Shown here one piece after another: positions 35,877-45,454 of a DNA stretch of 64,000 nucleotides (position 1 is the first letter of the stretch; the number at the start of each line of letters is the position of its first letter). The position numbers and the translations under genes were made by a program. The notes under the pieces were generated by a model. It saw only the letters and a list, made by a program, of their open reading frames with translations. It did not search any database and was not told the origin of the DNA. The stretch comes from Sphingomonas sp. 35-24ZXX (GTDB taxonomy: Bacteria > Pseudomonadota > Alphaproteobacteria > Sphingomonadales > Sphingomonadaceae): NCBI RefSeq assembly GCF_000786215.1, contig NZ_JROG01000004.1, positions 62,001 through 126,000 on the forward strand, in the 5' to 3' direction.

Positions 35877-38423
35877 ATGACCCGATTTTCGCCGTGCTCC
35901 GTGACAGCTGTGCTGGGGCCGACCAACACCGGCAAGACGCACCTCGCCATCGAGCGGATGTGCGCGCATTCCAGCGGCCTGATCGGCTTTCCGCTCCGCC
36001 TGCTGGCGCGCGAGGTCTATGACCGGGTGGTCAGGATCAAGGGGCCCAACGAGGTTGCGCTGGTCACCGGCGAAGAGCGGATCGTGCCGCCGGGCGCGCG
36101 CTGGTTCCTTTCCACCGCCGAAAGCATGCCGCTCGACCAGGGGCGCGATTTCGCATTCGTCGCGATCGACGAGGCGCAGCTGGGCGCGCATCCCGAGCGG
36201 GGCCATGTCTTCACCGACCGCTTGCTGAACGCGCGCGGGCGTGACGAGACGATGATCCTGGGCTCCGAAGCCCTGGCCCCGATGGTCCGCACGTTGGTGC
36301 CCGATGCCGAGATCATTGGCCGCCCCCGTTTTTCGACGCTGAGCTATGCCGGGATCAAGAAGCTTTCGCGCCTGCCGCCGCGCAGCGCCATCGTCGCGTT
36401 CTCGGCCGAAGAGGTTTACGCCGTGGCCGAAATGCTGCGCCGGTTTCGCGGCGGGGCTGCGGTGGTGATGGGGGCTCTGAGCCCCGCGACGCGCAACGCG
36501 CAGGTGGCGATGTATCAGGCCGGCGAGGTCGATTATCTCGTCGCCACCGATGCGATCGGCATGGGTCTCAACATGGATGTCGAGCATGTCGCCTTTGCCT
36601 CGCTGCACAAATATGATGGTGCGCGCAGGCGACGGCTGACGCTGGCGGAAATGGCGCAGATTGCCGGGCGCGCCGGGCGGCATCAGCGCGACGGCACCTT
36701 CGGATCGGTCGCGGGACATCACGACGCGCAGTTCACCGATGAAGAGATCGAGCGGATCGAGCAGCATCAGTTCCCGCCGCTCAAATCGCTGTTCTGGCGC
36801 GAATCGCGGCTTCGGTTCGACAGCCTGGGCCATCTGATCGGCGATCTGGAGCGCTCGCCGTCCAGCCCGGTCCTGAAGCCCGCGCCCGAGGCGATCGATC
36901 TGGCCGTGCTGCGCCGCCTTGCCGATGACCCGCAGATCGCCGCCAGCGTGCGCGGGACCGCGGCGGTGCGGCGGTTCTGGTCGGTGTGCAGCCTGCCCGA
37001 TTTCCAGCATCGCGGCGCAGAGCATCACGCCAGCTTCGTATCCCAGCTCTGGCGGCATCTGGGCCAGGGGCGCGGCCATATTCCCGTCGATTTCATTGCG
37101 CGGCGCATCGCCGATCTGGACTCGGTGCAGGGCGATGTCGAGAAGCTGGGCGCGCGGATCGCGGCGATCCGCACCTGGGCCTATGTCGCGCAGCGCCGCG
37201 ACTGGCTGGCCGATCCCGAAGAGATGGCGGGTCGTGCGCGCGCGGTGGAAGAGCGCCTGTCGGATGCGCTGCATCGCGCTCTGGCGCAGCGCTTTGTCGA
37301 CCGCCGCACAGCCGTGCTGCTGCGCGGGCTCGGCGGCGATGCCTCGCTGCTGCCCGTGACCTTGGAAGAGGGCGATTCCATCTGCGTCGATGGCGAGCCG
37401 ATCGGCCATTTGCGCGGCTTTGCGTTCGTCGTCGATGCGCAGGCACGGCTGGCGGACCGCAAGCTGCTGGTCGCGGCTGCCGACCGGCATTTGCCGTGCC
37501 TGCTGGCACAGCGGGCGCGGGCGCTGATCGCCGATGGTGCCGACGCGCTTTCGATCCGTGCGGATGAAAAGGGCCGTCCGGCGCTGTTCTGGCACGACCA
37601 GCGCATCGGCCTGCTGGTGCGCGGAGCATCGCTGGCGAGCCCGCGTTTCCAGGCCGACCGCGCGCTCGAGGCCATCCCCCGGGCCGATCAGGAGGCGCTG
37701 CTGGCGCACGTCGCTGCCTGGCTCGACGAGCATCTGCGCAAGCCGCTGGCGCCGGTGCGCGCGCTCGCCAAGGCCGCCGACGACCGGCGCTGCCCAGGGC
37801 CGCTTCGCGCCCTGCTGGTGCAGGTGATCGAGGCGGGGGGAGCGATGGAGCGCACCACCGCCGAGCCGCTGCTGGGGTCGATCGATGCCGCCGGGCGGCA
37901 GGTGCTGCAGCGGCTGGGCATCCGGCTGGGCAGTCTCGATGTCTTCTGCCCCGCGATGATCCGTCCCGATTGCCAGCGGCTGCTGCGCTTGATCGCTGCC
38001 GTGAAGGCAGGCGGACTCATGCCATCGGAGGCTGATCCCGCTATCGAGGCGCTGCGTACGGTGGTGCCCTCGGGCACGCTGCCCTCCGGCACGCACCCGG
38101 CCTATCGCGTGCTGGGCGACCAGGCCTTGCGAGTCGACATGGCGGAAAAGCTGATCCGCGCCGCGCACGACCGGCGGGGGCAGACCGCCACCTTCGCCAT
38201 CGATCCGGCGCTCGCTATCTCGATGGGGCTGAGCGCGGAAAATGCCGAACGGTTGATGCGGGCTGCCGGCTTCCGCCGCGACGGCGCGGCTTCGGGCCTG
38301 CCGGCTGCACCGCTGTGGCGCTGGCGCGGGCTGGGGCGCAGGAAGAAGCAGGACGCGGCCCCCGAGGTCGCAGCGGCAGGACATTTCGCGGCGCTAAAGG
38401 AATGGAAGGTGGCGATTGGTTGA
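35877..38423 (+). CDS. SUV3-like DExH RNA helicase with a C-terminal extension
   Basis: An 848-residue superfamily 2 helicase. Walker A is GPTNTGKT (14-21), motif II is DEAQ (98-101) and motif VI is QIAGRAGR (261-268), with the helicase C-terminal block VDYLVATDAIGMGLNMDVEHVAF just before. This order and spacing match the mitochondrial SUV3 helicase and its alphaproteobacterial relatives. The remaining 500 residues contain the SUV3 C-terminal part plus a long family-specific extension ending in a Lys/Arg-rich tail. It probably unwinds structured RNA, perhaps with a degradosome (inference). GGAGG stands nine bases before the ATG. Confidence 0.9.
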   Translation: MTRFSPCSVTAVLGPTNTGKTHLAIERMCAHSSGLIGFPLRLLAREVYDRVVRIKGPNEVALVTGEERIVPPGARWFLSTAESMPLDQGRDFAFVAIDEAQLGAHPERGHVFTDRLLNARGRDETMILGSEALAPMVRTLVPDAEIIGRPRFSTLSYAGIKKLSRLPPRSAIVAFSAEEVYAVAEMLRRFRGGAAVVMGALSPATRNAQVAMYQAGEVDYLVATDAIGMGLNMDVEHVAFASLHKYDGARRRRLTLAEMAQIAGRAGRHQRDGTFGSVAGHHDAQFTDEEIERIEQHQFPPLKSLFWRESRLRFDSLGHLIGDLERSPSSPVLKPAPEAIDLAVLRRLADDPQIAASVRGTAAVRRFWSVCSLPDFQHRGAEHHASFVSQLWRHLGQGRGHIPVDFIARRIADLDSVQGDVEKLGARIAAIRTWAYVAQRRDWLADPEEMAGRARAVEERLSDALHRALAQRFVDRRTAVLLRGLGGDASLLPVTLEEGDSICVDGEPIGHLRGFAFVVDAQARLADRKLLVAAADRHLPCLLAQRARALIADGADALSIRADEKGRPALFWHDQRIGLLVRGASLASPRFQADRALEAIPRADQEALLAHVAAWLDEHLRKPLAPVRALAKAADDRRCPGPLRALLVQVIEAGGAMERTTAEPLLGSIDAAGRQVLQRLGIRLGSLDVFCPAMIRPDCQRLLRLIAAVKAGGLMPSEADPAIEALRTVVPSGTLPSGTHPAYRVLGDQALRVDMAEKLIRAAHDRRGQTATFAIDPALAISMGLSAENAERLMRAAGFRRDGAASGLPAAPLWRWRGLGRRKKQDAAPEVAAAGHFAALKEWKVAIG

Positions 38424-38460
38424 AAAGGGCGGAGCAGCATCATCGGGAACCGGCGGCCAT

Positions 38461-38727
38461 ATGCGCATGGACCTGCTGCTGTGGTATCTGCGGCTGGTGC
38501 GCAGCCGATCCCAGGGAAAGATGCTGGCCGAACAGGGGCTGATCCGCAGCAACGGCCATCGCGTCGTCAAGGCGCATCACGCGGTGCGCTGTGGTGATGT
38601 GCTCACCGTCCCGCAGGGGACGCGCGTTCTGGTGCTGCAGATTGACCAGCTGCCCTGGCGGCGCGGCCCGCTCGCCGAGGCGATGGCCTGCTACAGCGAA
38701 CCCGGCGAGCGGCAGGCCATGGGCTAA
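38461..38727 (+). CDS. S4 domain RNA-binding protein (Hsp15-like)
   Basis: From the ATG at 38461 the protein has 88 residues, an S4 RNA-binding domain with MRMDLLLWYLRLVRSRSQGKMLAEQGLIRSNGHRVVKAHHAVRCGDVLTV. This is the same fold as E. coli Hsp15 (HslR), which recycles 50S subunits carrying nascent chains. A TTG-started longer version (38416) overlaps the helicase end by eight bases but is less typical. It follows the helicase gene and precedes fdxA, a conserved order in alphaproteobacteria. Confidence 0.85.
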   Translation: MRMDLLLWYLRLVRSRSQGKMLAEQGLIRSNGHRVVKAHHAVRCGDVLTVPQGTRVLVLQIDQLPWRRGPLAEAMACYSEPGERQAMG

Positions 38728-38858
38728 AGCCCGGCTATCGGCGGCCAAGGCAGCGCCTTATTGACGCACCGGCCTTGTCGCAATAGCAAGGCCCGCAGAA
38801 TCACCATGCCCCACCGGTCAAAGCTCCGGTGCGCCACACAGGGGAGCGATCACAGCCG

Positions 38859-39197
38859 ATGACCTATGTAGTCACCGACGCCTGCATCAAGTGCAAATAC
38901 ATGGACTGCGTCGAAGTCTGTCCGGTGGACTGCTTCTACGAAGGCGACAATATGCTGGTGATCAACCCCAGCGAATGCATCGACTGCGGCGTCTGCGAGC
39001 CCGAGTGCCCGGCCGAGGCGATCCTGCCCGATACCGAAGATGGTCTCGAAAAGTGGCTCGAGCTGAACACCAAGTACAGCGCGGAATGGCCGAACATCAC
39101 GCAAAAGCGCGATTCGCCGCCCGATGCCGACGAGTACAAGGGCAAGGAAGGCAAGTACGAAGCCTATTTCTCGCCCGAACCCGGCGAAGGCGACTGA
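38859..39197 (+). CDS. fdxA: seven-iron ferredoxin
   Basis: A 112-residue ferredoxin. The nine cysteines (9, 12, 17, 21, 25, 40, 43, 46, 50) match the Azotobacter FdI pattern shifted by one, so Cys9, Cys17 and Cys50 should hold a [3Fe-4S] cluster, and Cys21, Cys40, Cys43 and Cys46 a [4Fe-4S] cluster. It is a soluble electron carrier whose partner is not visible. GGGGAG lies upstream of the ATG at 38859. Terminator-like stem at 39221-39243 follows. Confidence 0.96.
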   Translation: MTYVVTDACIKCKYMDCVEVCPVDCFYEGDNMLVINPSECIDCGVCEPECPAEAILPDTEDGLEKWLELNTKYSAEWPNITQKRDSPPDADEYKGKEGKYEAYFSPEPGEGD

Positions 39198-39547
39198 TCC
39201 TTTTCCCGCATTCAGCGCATCCTCTTCCCTGATCGGGAAGAGGATTGCGATGCAAGTCGAACGCGTTGGACAGCGTGGCTGCAAACGTTCGCAGTTTTTG
39301 TAGCGTCGCCGCGCGCTCGCACGGACTCTACCCTTGTTTTTGGGGGTTCTAGACCCCATTTGGGACCGGAATGGCCATTACAGGGTGGCTATTTTGTGAC
39401 GAATCTGTTAAGTGCCGCTCATCAGCGCTGCAGATGAACGCTGATCCGTGTCCCTCTTTCGGTACATATTTGAGGAGATTCACTCGAACGGCATGCCCGC
39501 AAGTTCGAAAAGACTCCCACTTCCCCTGAATTGAGAAAGGTTTTTGA
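39198..39547 (+). other. 350-base intergenic region upstream of carD
   Basis: No gene was found here. It holds the stem-loop after fdxA, a T-rich stretch with a short near-palindrome (GGGGTTCTAGACCCC at 39343-39357), and a region of lower GC directly before carD that probably contains its promoter. A short minus-strand open frame (39349-39558) overlaps the carD start and is unsupported. Confidence 0.6.
39221..39243 (+). terminator. stem-loop after fdxA
   Basis: A nine-base stem (CCTCTTCCC / GGGAAGAGG) with a five-base loop begins 23 bases after the fdxA stop. There is no T-tract, so it is either a weak intrinsic terminator or an RNA-stabilising hairpin. Confidence 0.55.
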
Positions 39548-40075
39548 ATGGCCGCCAAAGCGCTGTCTTTTGATGTAGGCGATTATGTGGTGTACCCCAA
39601 GCACGGTGTCGGCCGTGTTGTGGAACTTCAGAAGGAAGAAATTGCCGGCATGCAGCTTGAGCTGTACGTGCTGCGCTTCGAAAAGGAACGGATGACCCTT
39701 CGCGTTCCGGTCAACAAGGTTGAAAGCATCGGCATGCGAAAGCTGTCTTCGGACAAGACGCTGCGCGAAGCGATGGAAACATTGAAGAGCAAGCCCAAGG
39801 TCAAGCGCACCATGTGGTCGCGCCGCGCGCAGGAATATGAAGCGAAGATCAATTCGGGCGACCTCGTGTCGATCGCCGAAGTGACCCGCGATCTGTTCCG
39901 CCCCGACGATCAGCCCGAACAGAGCTATTCGGAGCGTCAGATCTTCGAAGCCGCGTCGAGCCGCCTGGCCCGCGAACTGGCCGCGATGGAAAAGACCGAC
40001 GAGCCCGCCGCGCTCAAGAAGATCCTCGAGATCCTGAACGAGGCTGCGCCGCAATATTACGAAGCGGCCGAATAA
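39548..40075 (+). CDS. carD: CarD family transcriptional regulator
   Basis: A 175-residue protein: an N-terminal Tudor-like RNA-polymerase-interaction domain (about 1-65: FDVGDYVVYPKHGVGRVVELQKEEIAG) and a helical DNA-binding C-terminal domain (about 70-165). CarD binds the RNA polymerase beta subunit and stabilises open complexes at rRNA and other promoters. It starts with ATG preceded by AAAGG and is followed by two stem-loops at 40085-40157. Location after fdxA is usual in sphingomonads. Confidence 0.96.
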   Translation: MAAKALSFDVGDYVVYPKHGVGRVVELQKEEIAGMQLELYVLRFEKERMTLRVPVNKVESIGMRKLSSDKTLREAMETLKSKPKVKRTMWSRRAQEYEAKINSGDLVSIAEVTRDLFRPDDQPEQSYSERQIFEAASSRLARELAAMEKTDEPAALKKILEILNEAAPQYYEAAE

Positions 40076-40084
40076 GCCGCTCCG

Positions 40085-40157
40085 TTCCGGGTTCTAACCC
40101 GGAAAAAGCTACCCGAAACCCCCGGTTCCGCAGCAGTGGACCCGGGGGTTTTCGTTT
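40085..40157 (+). terminator. tandem stem-loops terminating carD
   Basis: Stem one pairs TTCCGGGT with ACCCGGAA (40085-40104). Stem two pairs AAACCCCCGG (40116-40125) with CCGGGGGTTT (40142-40151), followed by the T-rich TTCGTTT. The second fits a Rho-independent terminator; the first may be an antecedent hairpin. Confidence 0.75.
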
Positions 40158-40229
40158 GGGTTGCGCGGCTTTGGCGCTTGTTGCATCATCCAAAGACAAG
40201 CCGATCATCAACAGCCGGGGGAGGCGGAT

Positions 40230-40856
40230 GTGACCAGCCAGCCATGGCCGCCGATCGATCACCGCCCCGGCCTCACCATTCCCACACTGCTGTTCTGGGT
40301 CGCGTTGCTCTCGACGCTTCCGGTCCTGTGGCTCAACGTGCTGCCGGCGCTGGGCGGCGGTGCGCGGCAAGGCCATGCCGATCATTCGCTGTGGATCGTG
40401 CTGCACGCGCTGACCGGATTGCTCACGCTCGCATCGGGTTTTGTTGCCTTGTGGATGGGCTGGACCCGGCAAGGGTTCGAATGGCACCGGCACACGGGAT
40501 GCACCTATGTCGGTGCAGGCATGACGATGGCGTTCGTCGCCTTGTTTCTTGCGATCAGCGATCCTCACCGCAGCCCGGCCAATGGCTGGGCGACCGGAAC
40601 GCTGGCGGTCGTGTGGCTGATCGCGACCAGCATGGGCTGGCGCCGCGGCAGCCAGAAACGCTGGCGATCCCACCAGATGTGGATGATCCGATCGATGGTG
40701 CTGACCTGGACCTTCGTCTTCTGCCGCCTCGCCCAGCGGCTGGAGGATTTCGAAGGCGTGGCCCCTGCGCTGGGCATCTGGCTCTACTGGGTCGCGCCCT
40801 TGGCTCTGGCCGAGGCCGGGCTTCAGCTGTGGAACCGCCGCATCCCCGCCCGCTGA
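40230..40856 (+). CDS. DUF2306-like membrane protein
   Basis: A 208-residue protein starting with GTG at 40230; GGGGGAGG five bases before it decides the start. Six or so membrane segments contain HALTGLLTLASGFVALWMGW, EWHRHTGCTYVGAGMTMAFVALF and WRSHQMWMIRSMVLTWTFVFCRL. The two His-containing segments resemble DUF2306 proteins, which may bind haem or metal (inference from the family, not shown). It ends seven bases before the convergent acyl-CoA synthetase gene. Confidence 0.75.
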   Translation: MTSQPWPPIDHRPGLTIPTLLFWVALLSTLPVLWLNVLPALGGGARQGHADHSLWIVLHALTGLLTLASGFVALWMGWTRQGFEWHRHTGCTYVGAGMTMAFVALFLAISDPHRSPANGWATGTLAVVWLIATSMGWRRGSQKRWRSHQMWMIRSMVLTWTFVFCRLAQRLEDFEGVAPALGIWLYWVAPLALAEAGLQLWNRRIPAR

Positions 40857-40863
40857 CCTTTGC

Positions 40864-42687
40864 TCAGCTCTTGTACAATCCGTCCAGCCGCGATTGATAC
40901 CGGCCGCGAATGATGTGGCGCCGGATCTTCATCGATGGCGTCATCTCGCCATTCTCGATGCTGAACGGCTCTTCGGCGAAGGTGAACTGGCGCACCTTCT
41001 CGATCACCGACAGATCCGCATTCACGCGGTCGATGGCCGCGCGGACCGCAGACTTGAACGCGGGGTTCGCCTGCAGCGCGGCAAAATCGACCTTCAGCCC
41101 CTGCGCGGTGGCCCATTCCATCGTCCATTCGGGGTCGGGCACCACCAGCCCCACCAGATAGGGCCGCCGGTCGCCCGCCACCATCGCCTGGTGGATTTCG
41201 GGCTGCAGCGTCAGCATGCCCTCGACCTTCTGCGGCGAGACATTGTCGCCCTTGTCGTTGACAATCAGGTCCTTCTTGCGGTCGGTGATCGCGATGCGGC
41301 CGGCCTCGTCGATATGGCCGATATCGCCGGTGTGCAGCCATCCGTCCTTGAGCACGCGCGCGGTCTCCTCGGGGTTCTGCCAATAGCCGTGCATCACCAG
41401 TTCGCCGCGCACCAGAATCTCGCCATCGTCGGCGATGCGCACTTCGGTATCGGCGAGCGGCGGGCCCACAGTATCCATCTTCAGGCCCACGCTGGGCCGG
41501 TTGCACGCGATGATCGGCGCGGCCTCGGTCTGGCCATAGCCCTGCAGCAGCGTCAGGCCGAGCGAATGGAAGAACACGCCGATCTCGGGATTGAGCGGCG
41601 CACCGCCCGAGACCATCGCCTTGATCCGCCCGCCGAACCGCGCCTGGATCTTGGGGCGCAGGCTTTTCGACAGGATGAAGTCCATCGGCTTGTCGATGAT
41701 TCCCGCGCGGCCGCCCAGCTGCTTTTCGCCCAGCGCCATCGCGCGTTCGAACAGGAAGTTGGCGACCTTGCCCTGTTTCTGGATCTGCTTGAGGATGCGC
41801 GCGCGCAGCACCTCGAACAGCCGTGGAACCACGACCATCAGCGTCGGACGCACCTCCTCGATATTGCTGGCGAGCTTTTCCAGCCCTTCGGAATAATAGA
41901 TCTGTGCGCCGAGGCCGATCGGGAAGAACTGGCCCGCGCTGTGTTCATAGGCGTGGGACAAGGGCAGGAACGAGAGGAACACCTCGTCTTCCCAGGCGAA
42001 ATCCTCGGCAATCACGCGGGTGGGCCCGGCGACATTGTGCAGGATCGCGCCATGGTGCTGCATCACCCCGCGCGGCGCGCCGCCGGTGCCGCTGGTGTAG
42101 ATGATGCACGCGGTGTCATTGCGGGTAAGCGCGGCGGCATGGCTGCGCACGTCGGTCATCAGCTGCCGTTGCCGCTCGGCATCGCCAGTGACGAGATCGG
42201 ACCAGCTGTGCGCACGGAAGCGGCTGGCCTGGCCGATCTTGAGCGGTTCCATGCCGATCACGTGCCATGCATTGCCCGCGCGCAGCACCGCGGGCAGCAG
42301 CGTGCGCGCCAGCTTGGCGTCAGAGACGATCACCGCACGTGCACCCGAATTGTCGAGAATGTGCTGGTGGTCGCGTTCGGTATTGGTGGTGTAGGTCGGC
42401 ACAGTGATGCAGCCTGCCGCCATGATCGCAAGGTCGGCGATGCACCATTCGGGGCGATTTTCGCTGACCAGCATTACCCGGTCGCCGCGTGCCAGCCCCA
42501 TGTCTTTCAGCGCATGCGCCAGCTCGGCCACCTGGCCTGCCGCCTCGTTCCAGCTGATCGACGTCCAGGCTCCGCCGCGCTTGGCCCACAGAAAGGGGGC
42601 GTTGCCCAGCTCGTCGGCCCGCGCAAAGAACAGGTCGACCAGGTTGTTGAAGCGGGAAAACTGGTCGAGAGATGTGTTGGCGATCAC
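40864..42687 (-). CDS. long-chain acyl-CoA synthetase (AMP-forming)
   Basis: An ANL enzyme of about 607 residues of the long-chain FACS type. It shows YTSGTGGAPRGVM (motif A3), YGQTEAAPIIAC, GWLHTGDIGHIDEAGRIAITDRKKDLIVNDKGDNVSP, and a C-terminal IENGEMTPSMKIRRHII with the active-site Lys. It activates long fatty acids for degradation or lipid synthesis. Start candidates are GTG at 42687 (AGGAG upstream) and GTG at 42726; the inner one gives MIANTSLDQFSRF, the usual family N-terminus. The stop is close to the convergent membrane protein gene. Confidence 0.93.
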   Translation of the reverse strand: MIANTSLDQFSRFNNLVDLFFARADELGNAPFLWAKRGGAWTSISWNEAAGQVAELAHALKDMGLARGDRVMLVSENRPEWCIADLAIMAAGCITVPTYTTNTERDHQHILDNSGARAVIVSDAKLARTLLPAVLRAGNAWHVIGMEPLKIGQASRFRAHSWSDLVTGDAERQRQLMTDVRSHAAALTRNDTACIIYTSGTGGAPRGVMQHHGAILHNVAGPTRVIAEDFAWEDEVFLSFLPLSHAYEHSAGQFFPIGLGAQIYYSEGLEKLASNIEEVRPTLMVVVPRLFEVLRARILKQIQKQGKVANFLFERAMALGEKQLGGRAGIIDKPMDFILSKSLRPKIQARFGGRIKAMVSGGAPLNPEIGVFFHSLGLTLLQGYGQTEAAPIIACNRPSVGLKMDTVGPPLADTEVRIADDGEILVRGELVMHGYWQNPEETARVLKDGWLHTGDIGHIDEAGRIAITDRKKDLIVNDKGDNVSPQKVEGMLTLQPEIHQAMVAGDRRPYLVGLVVPDPEWTMEWATAQGLKVDFAALQANPAFKSAVRAAIDRVNADLSVIEKVRQFTFAEEPFSIENGEMTPSMKIRRHIIRGRYQSRLDGLYKS

Positions 42688-42790
42688 CGGGGTCAGGCTC
42701 CTCTTGGCGCCGTGCTTGGCGCGCACGGTCTTGGCCTTGCGGGTCTAGCGGGCTTTGCGGCGATGGGCAATCAGTGCGGCGCGCCTCGCC

Positions 42791-44338
42791 CTACAGCCAC
42801 AGCTTGCGGCCGGCCTTGCCCAGGGCGGCCTTGTCGTTCGAGTCCAGCCCCAGCTTAAGGCCCAGCCAGACCAGCGGGAAGAACAGCGCAAACTGGATCG
42901 CGGCGCGGGCCACCATGGGAACGGCCGCCAGCGCAAGGCCCGCCAGCCAGAGCCCGGCAAAACCGCCCAGGCCGCAGAAGAGCGCGCGGATGAAGTGGCG
43001 GTCGAACGGGCCCAGCCGGTCGCTCACCCACAATTCGCCGACCGCCGCCCAGCTCGACACGATCACCCCTGCGCTCACCGCCAGCGCCATGCCGACAGCG
43101 CCCCAGTCCGCGACGGTCAGCCAGCCGACCAGACCGGCCGCCGCCAGCCCCGCCAGCGAATTGGCCAGCGGCAGCAGGCGGTGGCCGGTCATTTCGACAA
43201 TCGGTGTCGCCGCCCCCAGGATCGTCTCGCCCGCGCGGCCGACCAGCAGCACGATCAGCACGGGGAGCGCGGCGGCGGCCTCAGGCGAGAACAGCAGCAG
43301 GATCGCATCGCCGCCTGCAATCATCACCCCGGTCAGCGGCAGCACGATGATTGCCGCCAGCCGGTTGGCAAAGCGGTATAGCGGGGCGATCTGCGCCTTG
43401 TCCGCCGCGCGCTGGGCGGCGCTCAGCGGGGCGAGCACATAAAGGAAGGTCTGGCGCACGATCAGCGGGACCGAGGCGATCTTGCGCGCAATGCCGAACA
43501 ATCCCGCCGCCACCGCGCCGCCCGATCCGCTGAGCGCCAGCCCCAGCAGCACCGGCGGCAGATCGTTGAACGCGCGGCGCGCCAGATTCGGCGGCATCGT
43601 GGCAAGCCCGCTTTTCAGCGTGTCGCGGCGCAGGTTCTTCGGCATCGGTGCGCGCCACAGCAGGGCAAGATCGTAATAGCGCCCCAGCAGCCGCACCGAC
43701 AGCCAGGCGGTGACTGCGAGCGAGGCGATATGCGCAATGAACAGCCCGAACAGGCGTATCCCCAAGGCATAAAGTGCGAACGCGACGATCAGCCGCGCGA
43801 TCTGCTCCCAGAAGATGCGCAGGCGAATCTCGGGGCCAAAGGCGCGCTTGGCGCGTGCGGCCGCGGTCGCGATTTCCAGTGCGACGGTCAGCGGCAGCGT
43901 CCAGACGAACAGCGCGATCATCGCGGGCAGCTGCGGCCGCATCGCCGCATCGACGGCAAAGGCGGGCGCGATCCAGCCTGCGCTCAACGAAATGATCAAT
44001 GCGACCAAAGCCGACGGCAGGACCGTCACCAGCAGCGCATAGCGCACCGCGCCATGTTCGCTCTCCCGGTCAGGCGCAGTTGGGACCGAGCGCTGCAGGC
44101 CCTGTGCCAGCGACAATGTCGTCAGCGTCGAAAGCAGGTTCACTGCGGCCCATAGCACGACATAGGTGCCATAGGTCGCCAGCCCGAACATCCACACGAA
44201 CGCGGGCTGGGTGACGATCTCGATGATCGCGCCCATCCGCGCCAGGCCAGACAAAGCCGCGCCGCTCGCCACATCGGCGCGGCTGACGACAGGGGCGATA
44301 GCGGCTTGAGATGGGGGTTGGTCGGGGTCGGGGGCCAC
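42791..44338 (-). CDS. MOP/flippase-type lipopolysaccharide biosynthesis membrane protein
   Basis: A 515-residue integral membrane protein with about 12-14 segments. The start shows SGAALSGLARMGAIIEIVTQPAFVWMFGLATYGTYVVLWA, similar to the N-terminal half of polysaccharide flippases, and a second matching half contains RRAFNDLPPVLLGLALSGSGGAVAAGLFGIARKIASVPLIV. It belongs to the multidrug/oligosaccharidyl-lipid/polysaccharide group; substrate is unknown. It starts with GTG nine bases after lptG ends, so it is cotranscribed with lptF-lptG, which fits an envelope role. Confidence 0.85.
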   Translation of the reverse strand: MAPDPDQPPSQAAIAPVVSRADVASGAALSGLARMGAIIEIVTQPAFVWMFGLATYGTYVVLWAAVNLLSTLTTLSLAQGLQRSVPTAPDRESEHGAVRYALLVTVLPSALVALIISLSAGWIAPAFAVDAAMRPQLPAMIALFVWTLPLTVALEIATAAARAKRAFGPEIRLRIFWEQIARLIVAFALYALGIRLFGLFIAHIASLAVTAWLSVRLLGRYYDLALLWRAPMPKNLRRDTLKSGLATMPPNLARRAFNDLPPVLLGLALSGSGGAVAAGLFGIARKIASVPLIVRQTFLYVLAPLSAAQRAADKAQIAPLYRFANRLAAIIVLPLTGVMIAGGDAILLLFSPEAAAALPVLIVLLVGRAGETILGAATPIVEMTGHRLLPLANSLAGLAAAGLVGWLTVADWGAVGMALAVSAGVIVSSWAAVGELWVSDRLGPFDRHFIRALFCGLGGFAGLWLAGLALAAVPMVARAAIQFALFFPLVWLGLKLGLDSNDKAALGKAGRKLWL

Positions 44339-44347
44339 GATCGCGGC

Positions 44348-45445
44348 CTATTCCTCGGTCCGGATCAGAACGGTTTCGCCCACCATCAGGAACAGGAAGA
44401 ACGGCGACCAGGCCGCGAGGATCGGCGGATAGGCACCCAGGTTGCCCATCGCCAACGCGAAATTGTCAGCGACGAAATAGGCAAAGCCCAGCCCCATGCC
44501 GATGATCGCGCGCAGGAACAGCTGGCCGGAACGGGCCAGGCCGAAGGCGGCGACCGCGCCGAGCAGCGGCATCAGCAGTGCCGAAAGCGGCCCGGACAGC
44601 TTGTGCCACAGGTTCGATTCGAGCGATGCGGTAGGGCGTCCGGCGGCCTTCAGCTCGTCGATCGCCTGCCACAATTGCAGGAACGAAAGCCCCTCGGGAT
44701 TGACCTTGCTCAAGGTGAACTGGTCGGGGCGCACGCCGTTTGCGGCGGTGATATCGCCCAGCTGCTGCTTCTGCCCGGTGGCGACGTCGAACTGGCTGGC
44801 GTCGCTGAGCTTCCACCCGGCGCTGGTGTACACGCCTTCGCGGGCGCGGATGATGCGCGCCAGGCCGCCCTGGCTGTCCCGCGCATAAACGGCCACGCCC
44901 GTAAGCCGCGTCGCAGCGCCGGTGCCCTCGACGGTCTGGGCCTGGATGATGTTGTCGCCTTCGCGCACCCAGATGTTCGCCTTGACGTTCGAATCCCGCG
45001 GGATCGGGCCGAAGTCCGCCGCCTCCCATGCGCTCAGTGTCGCGGTGGCGCGGCTCAGGATGCGTTCGGAAAACACGAAGGTGATCGCCGAGACCGCGAA
45101 GGCCGCGATCAGCAGCGGCGCGAGCACCTGGTGCGCGGAAAGCCCGGCTGCCTTCATCGCCACCACTTCGCTGTTCTGGTTGAGCGTCGCCAGCGTGATG
45201 ATCGTCGCCAGCAGCACCGAGAACGGCAGCACAAGGTCGATGATCTGCGGCGCGCGCAGCGAGATATAGGTCAGAAGCTGGGCTTGGCCATTGCCGGGAT
45301 AGGCCAGGATCTTGCCGCTTTCGCCGAGCAGGTCGAGCGACTGCAGCACCAGGAACAGCAAGGCCGCCACCGCCAGGATGCTGGTGAGGAACTTGCGCGC
45401 CATGTAAACGGCGACCGTGCGCGAGGGGAAGAACTCCATCTGCAT
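44348..45445 (-). CDS. lptG: LPS export ABC transporter permease LptG
   Basis: A 365-residue protein of the YjgP/YjgQ family with N-terminal and C-terminal groups of three membrane segments and a periplasmic domain between (about 110-270). The segments read LAVAALLFLVLQSLDLLGESGKILAY and LSALLMPLLGAVAAFGLARSG. With LptF it forms the permease pair that, with LptB, pulls LPS out of the inner membrane. The product starts nine bases after the upstream lptF ends. The family's two genes are adjacent in most Gram-negatives, which supports the assignment. Confidence 0.92.
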   Translation of the reverse strand: MQMEFFPSRTVAVYMARKFLTSILAVAALLFLVLQSLDLLGESGKILAYPGNGQAQLLTYISLRAPQIIDLVLPFSVLLATIITLATLNQNSEVVAMKAAGLSAHQVLAPLLIAAFAVSAITFVFSERILSRATATLSAWEAADFGPIPRDSNVKANIWVREGDNIIQAQTVEGTGAATRLTGVAVYARDSQGGLARIIRAREGVYTSAGWKLSDASQFDVATGQKQQLGDITAANGVRPDQFTLSKVNPEGLSFLQLWQAIDELKAAGRPTASLESNLWHKLSGPLSALLMPLLGAVAAFGLARSGQLFLRAIIGMGLGFAYFVADNFALAMGNLGAYPPILAAWSPFFLFLMVGETVLIRTEE

Positions 45446-45454
45446 GACCCGGGC

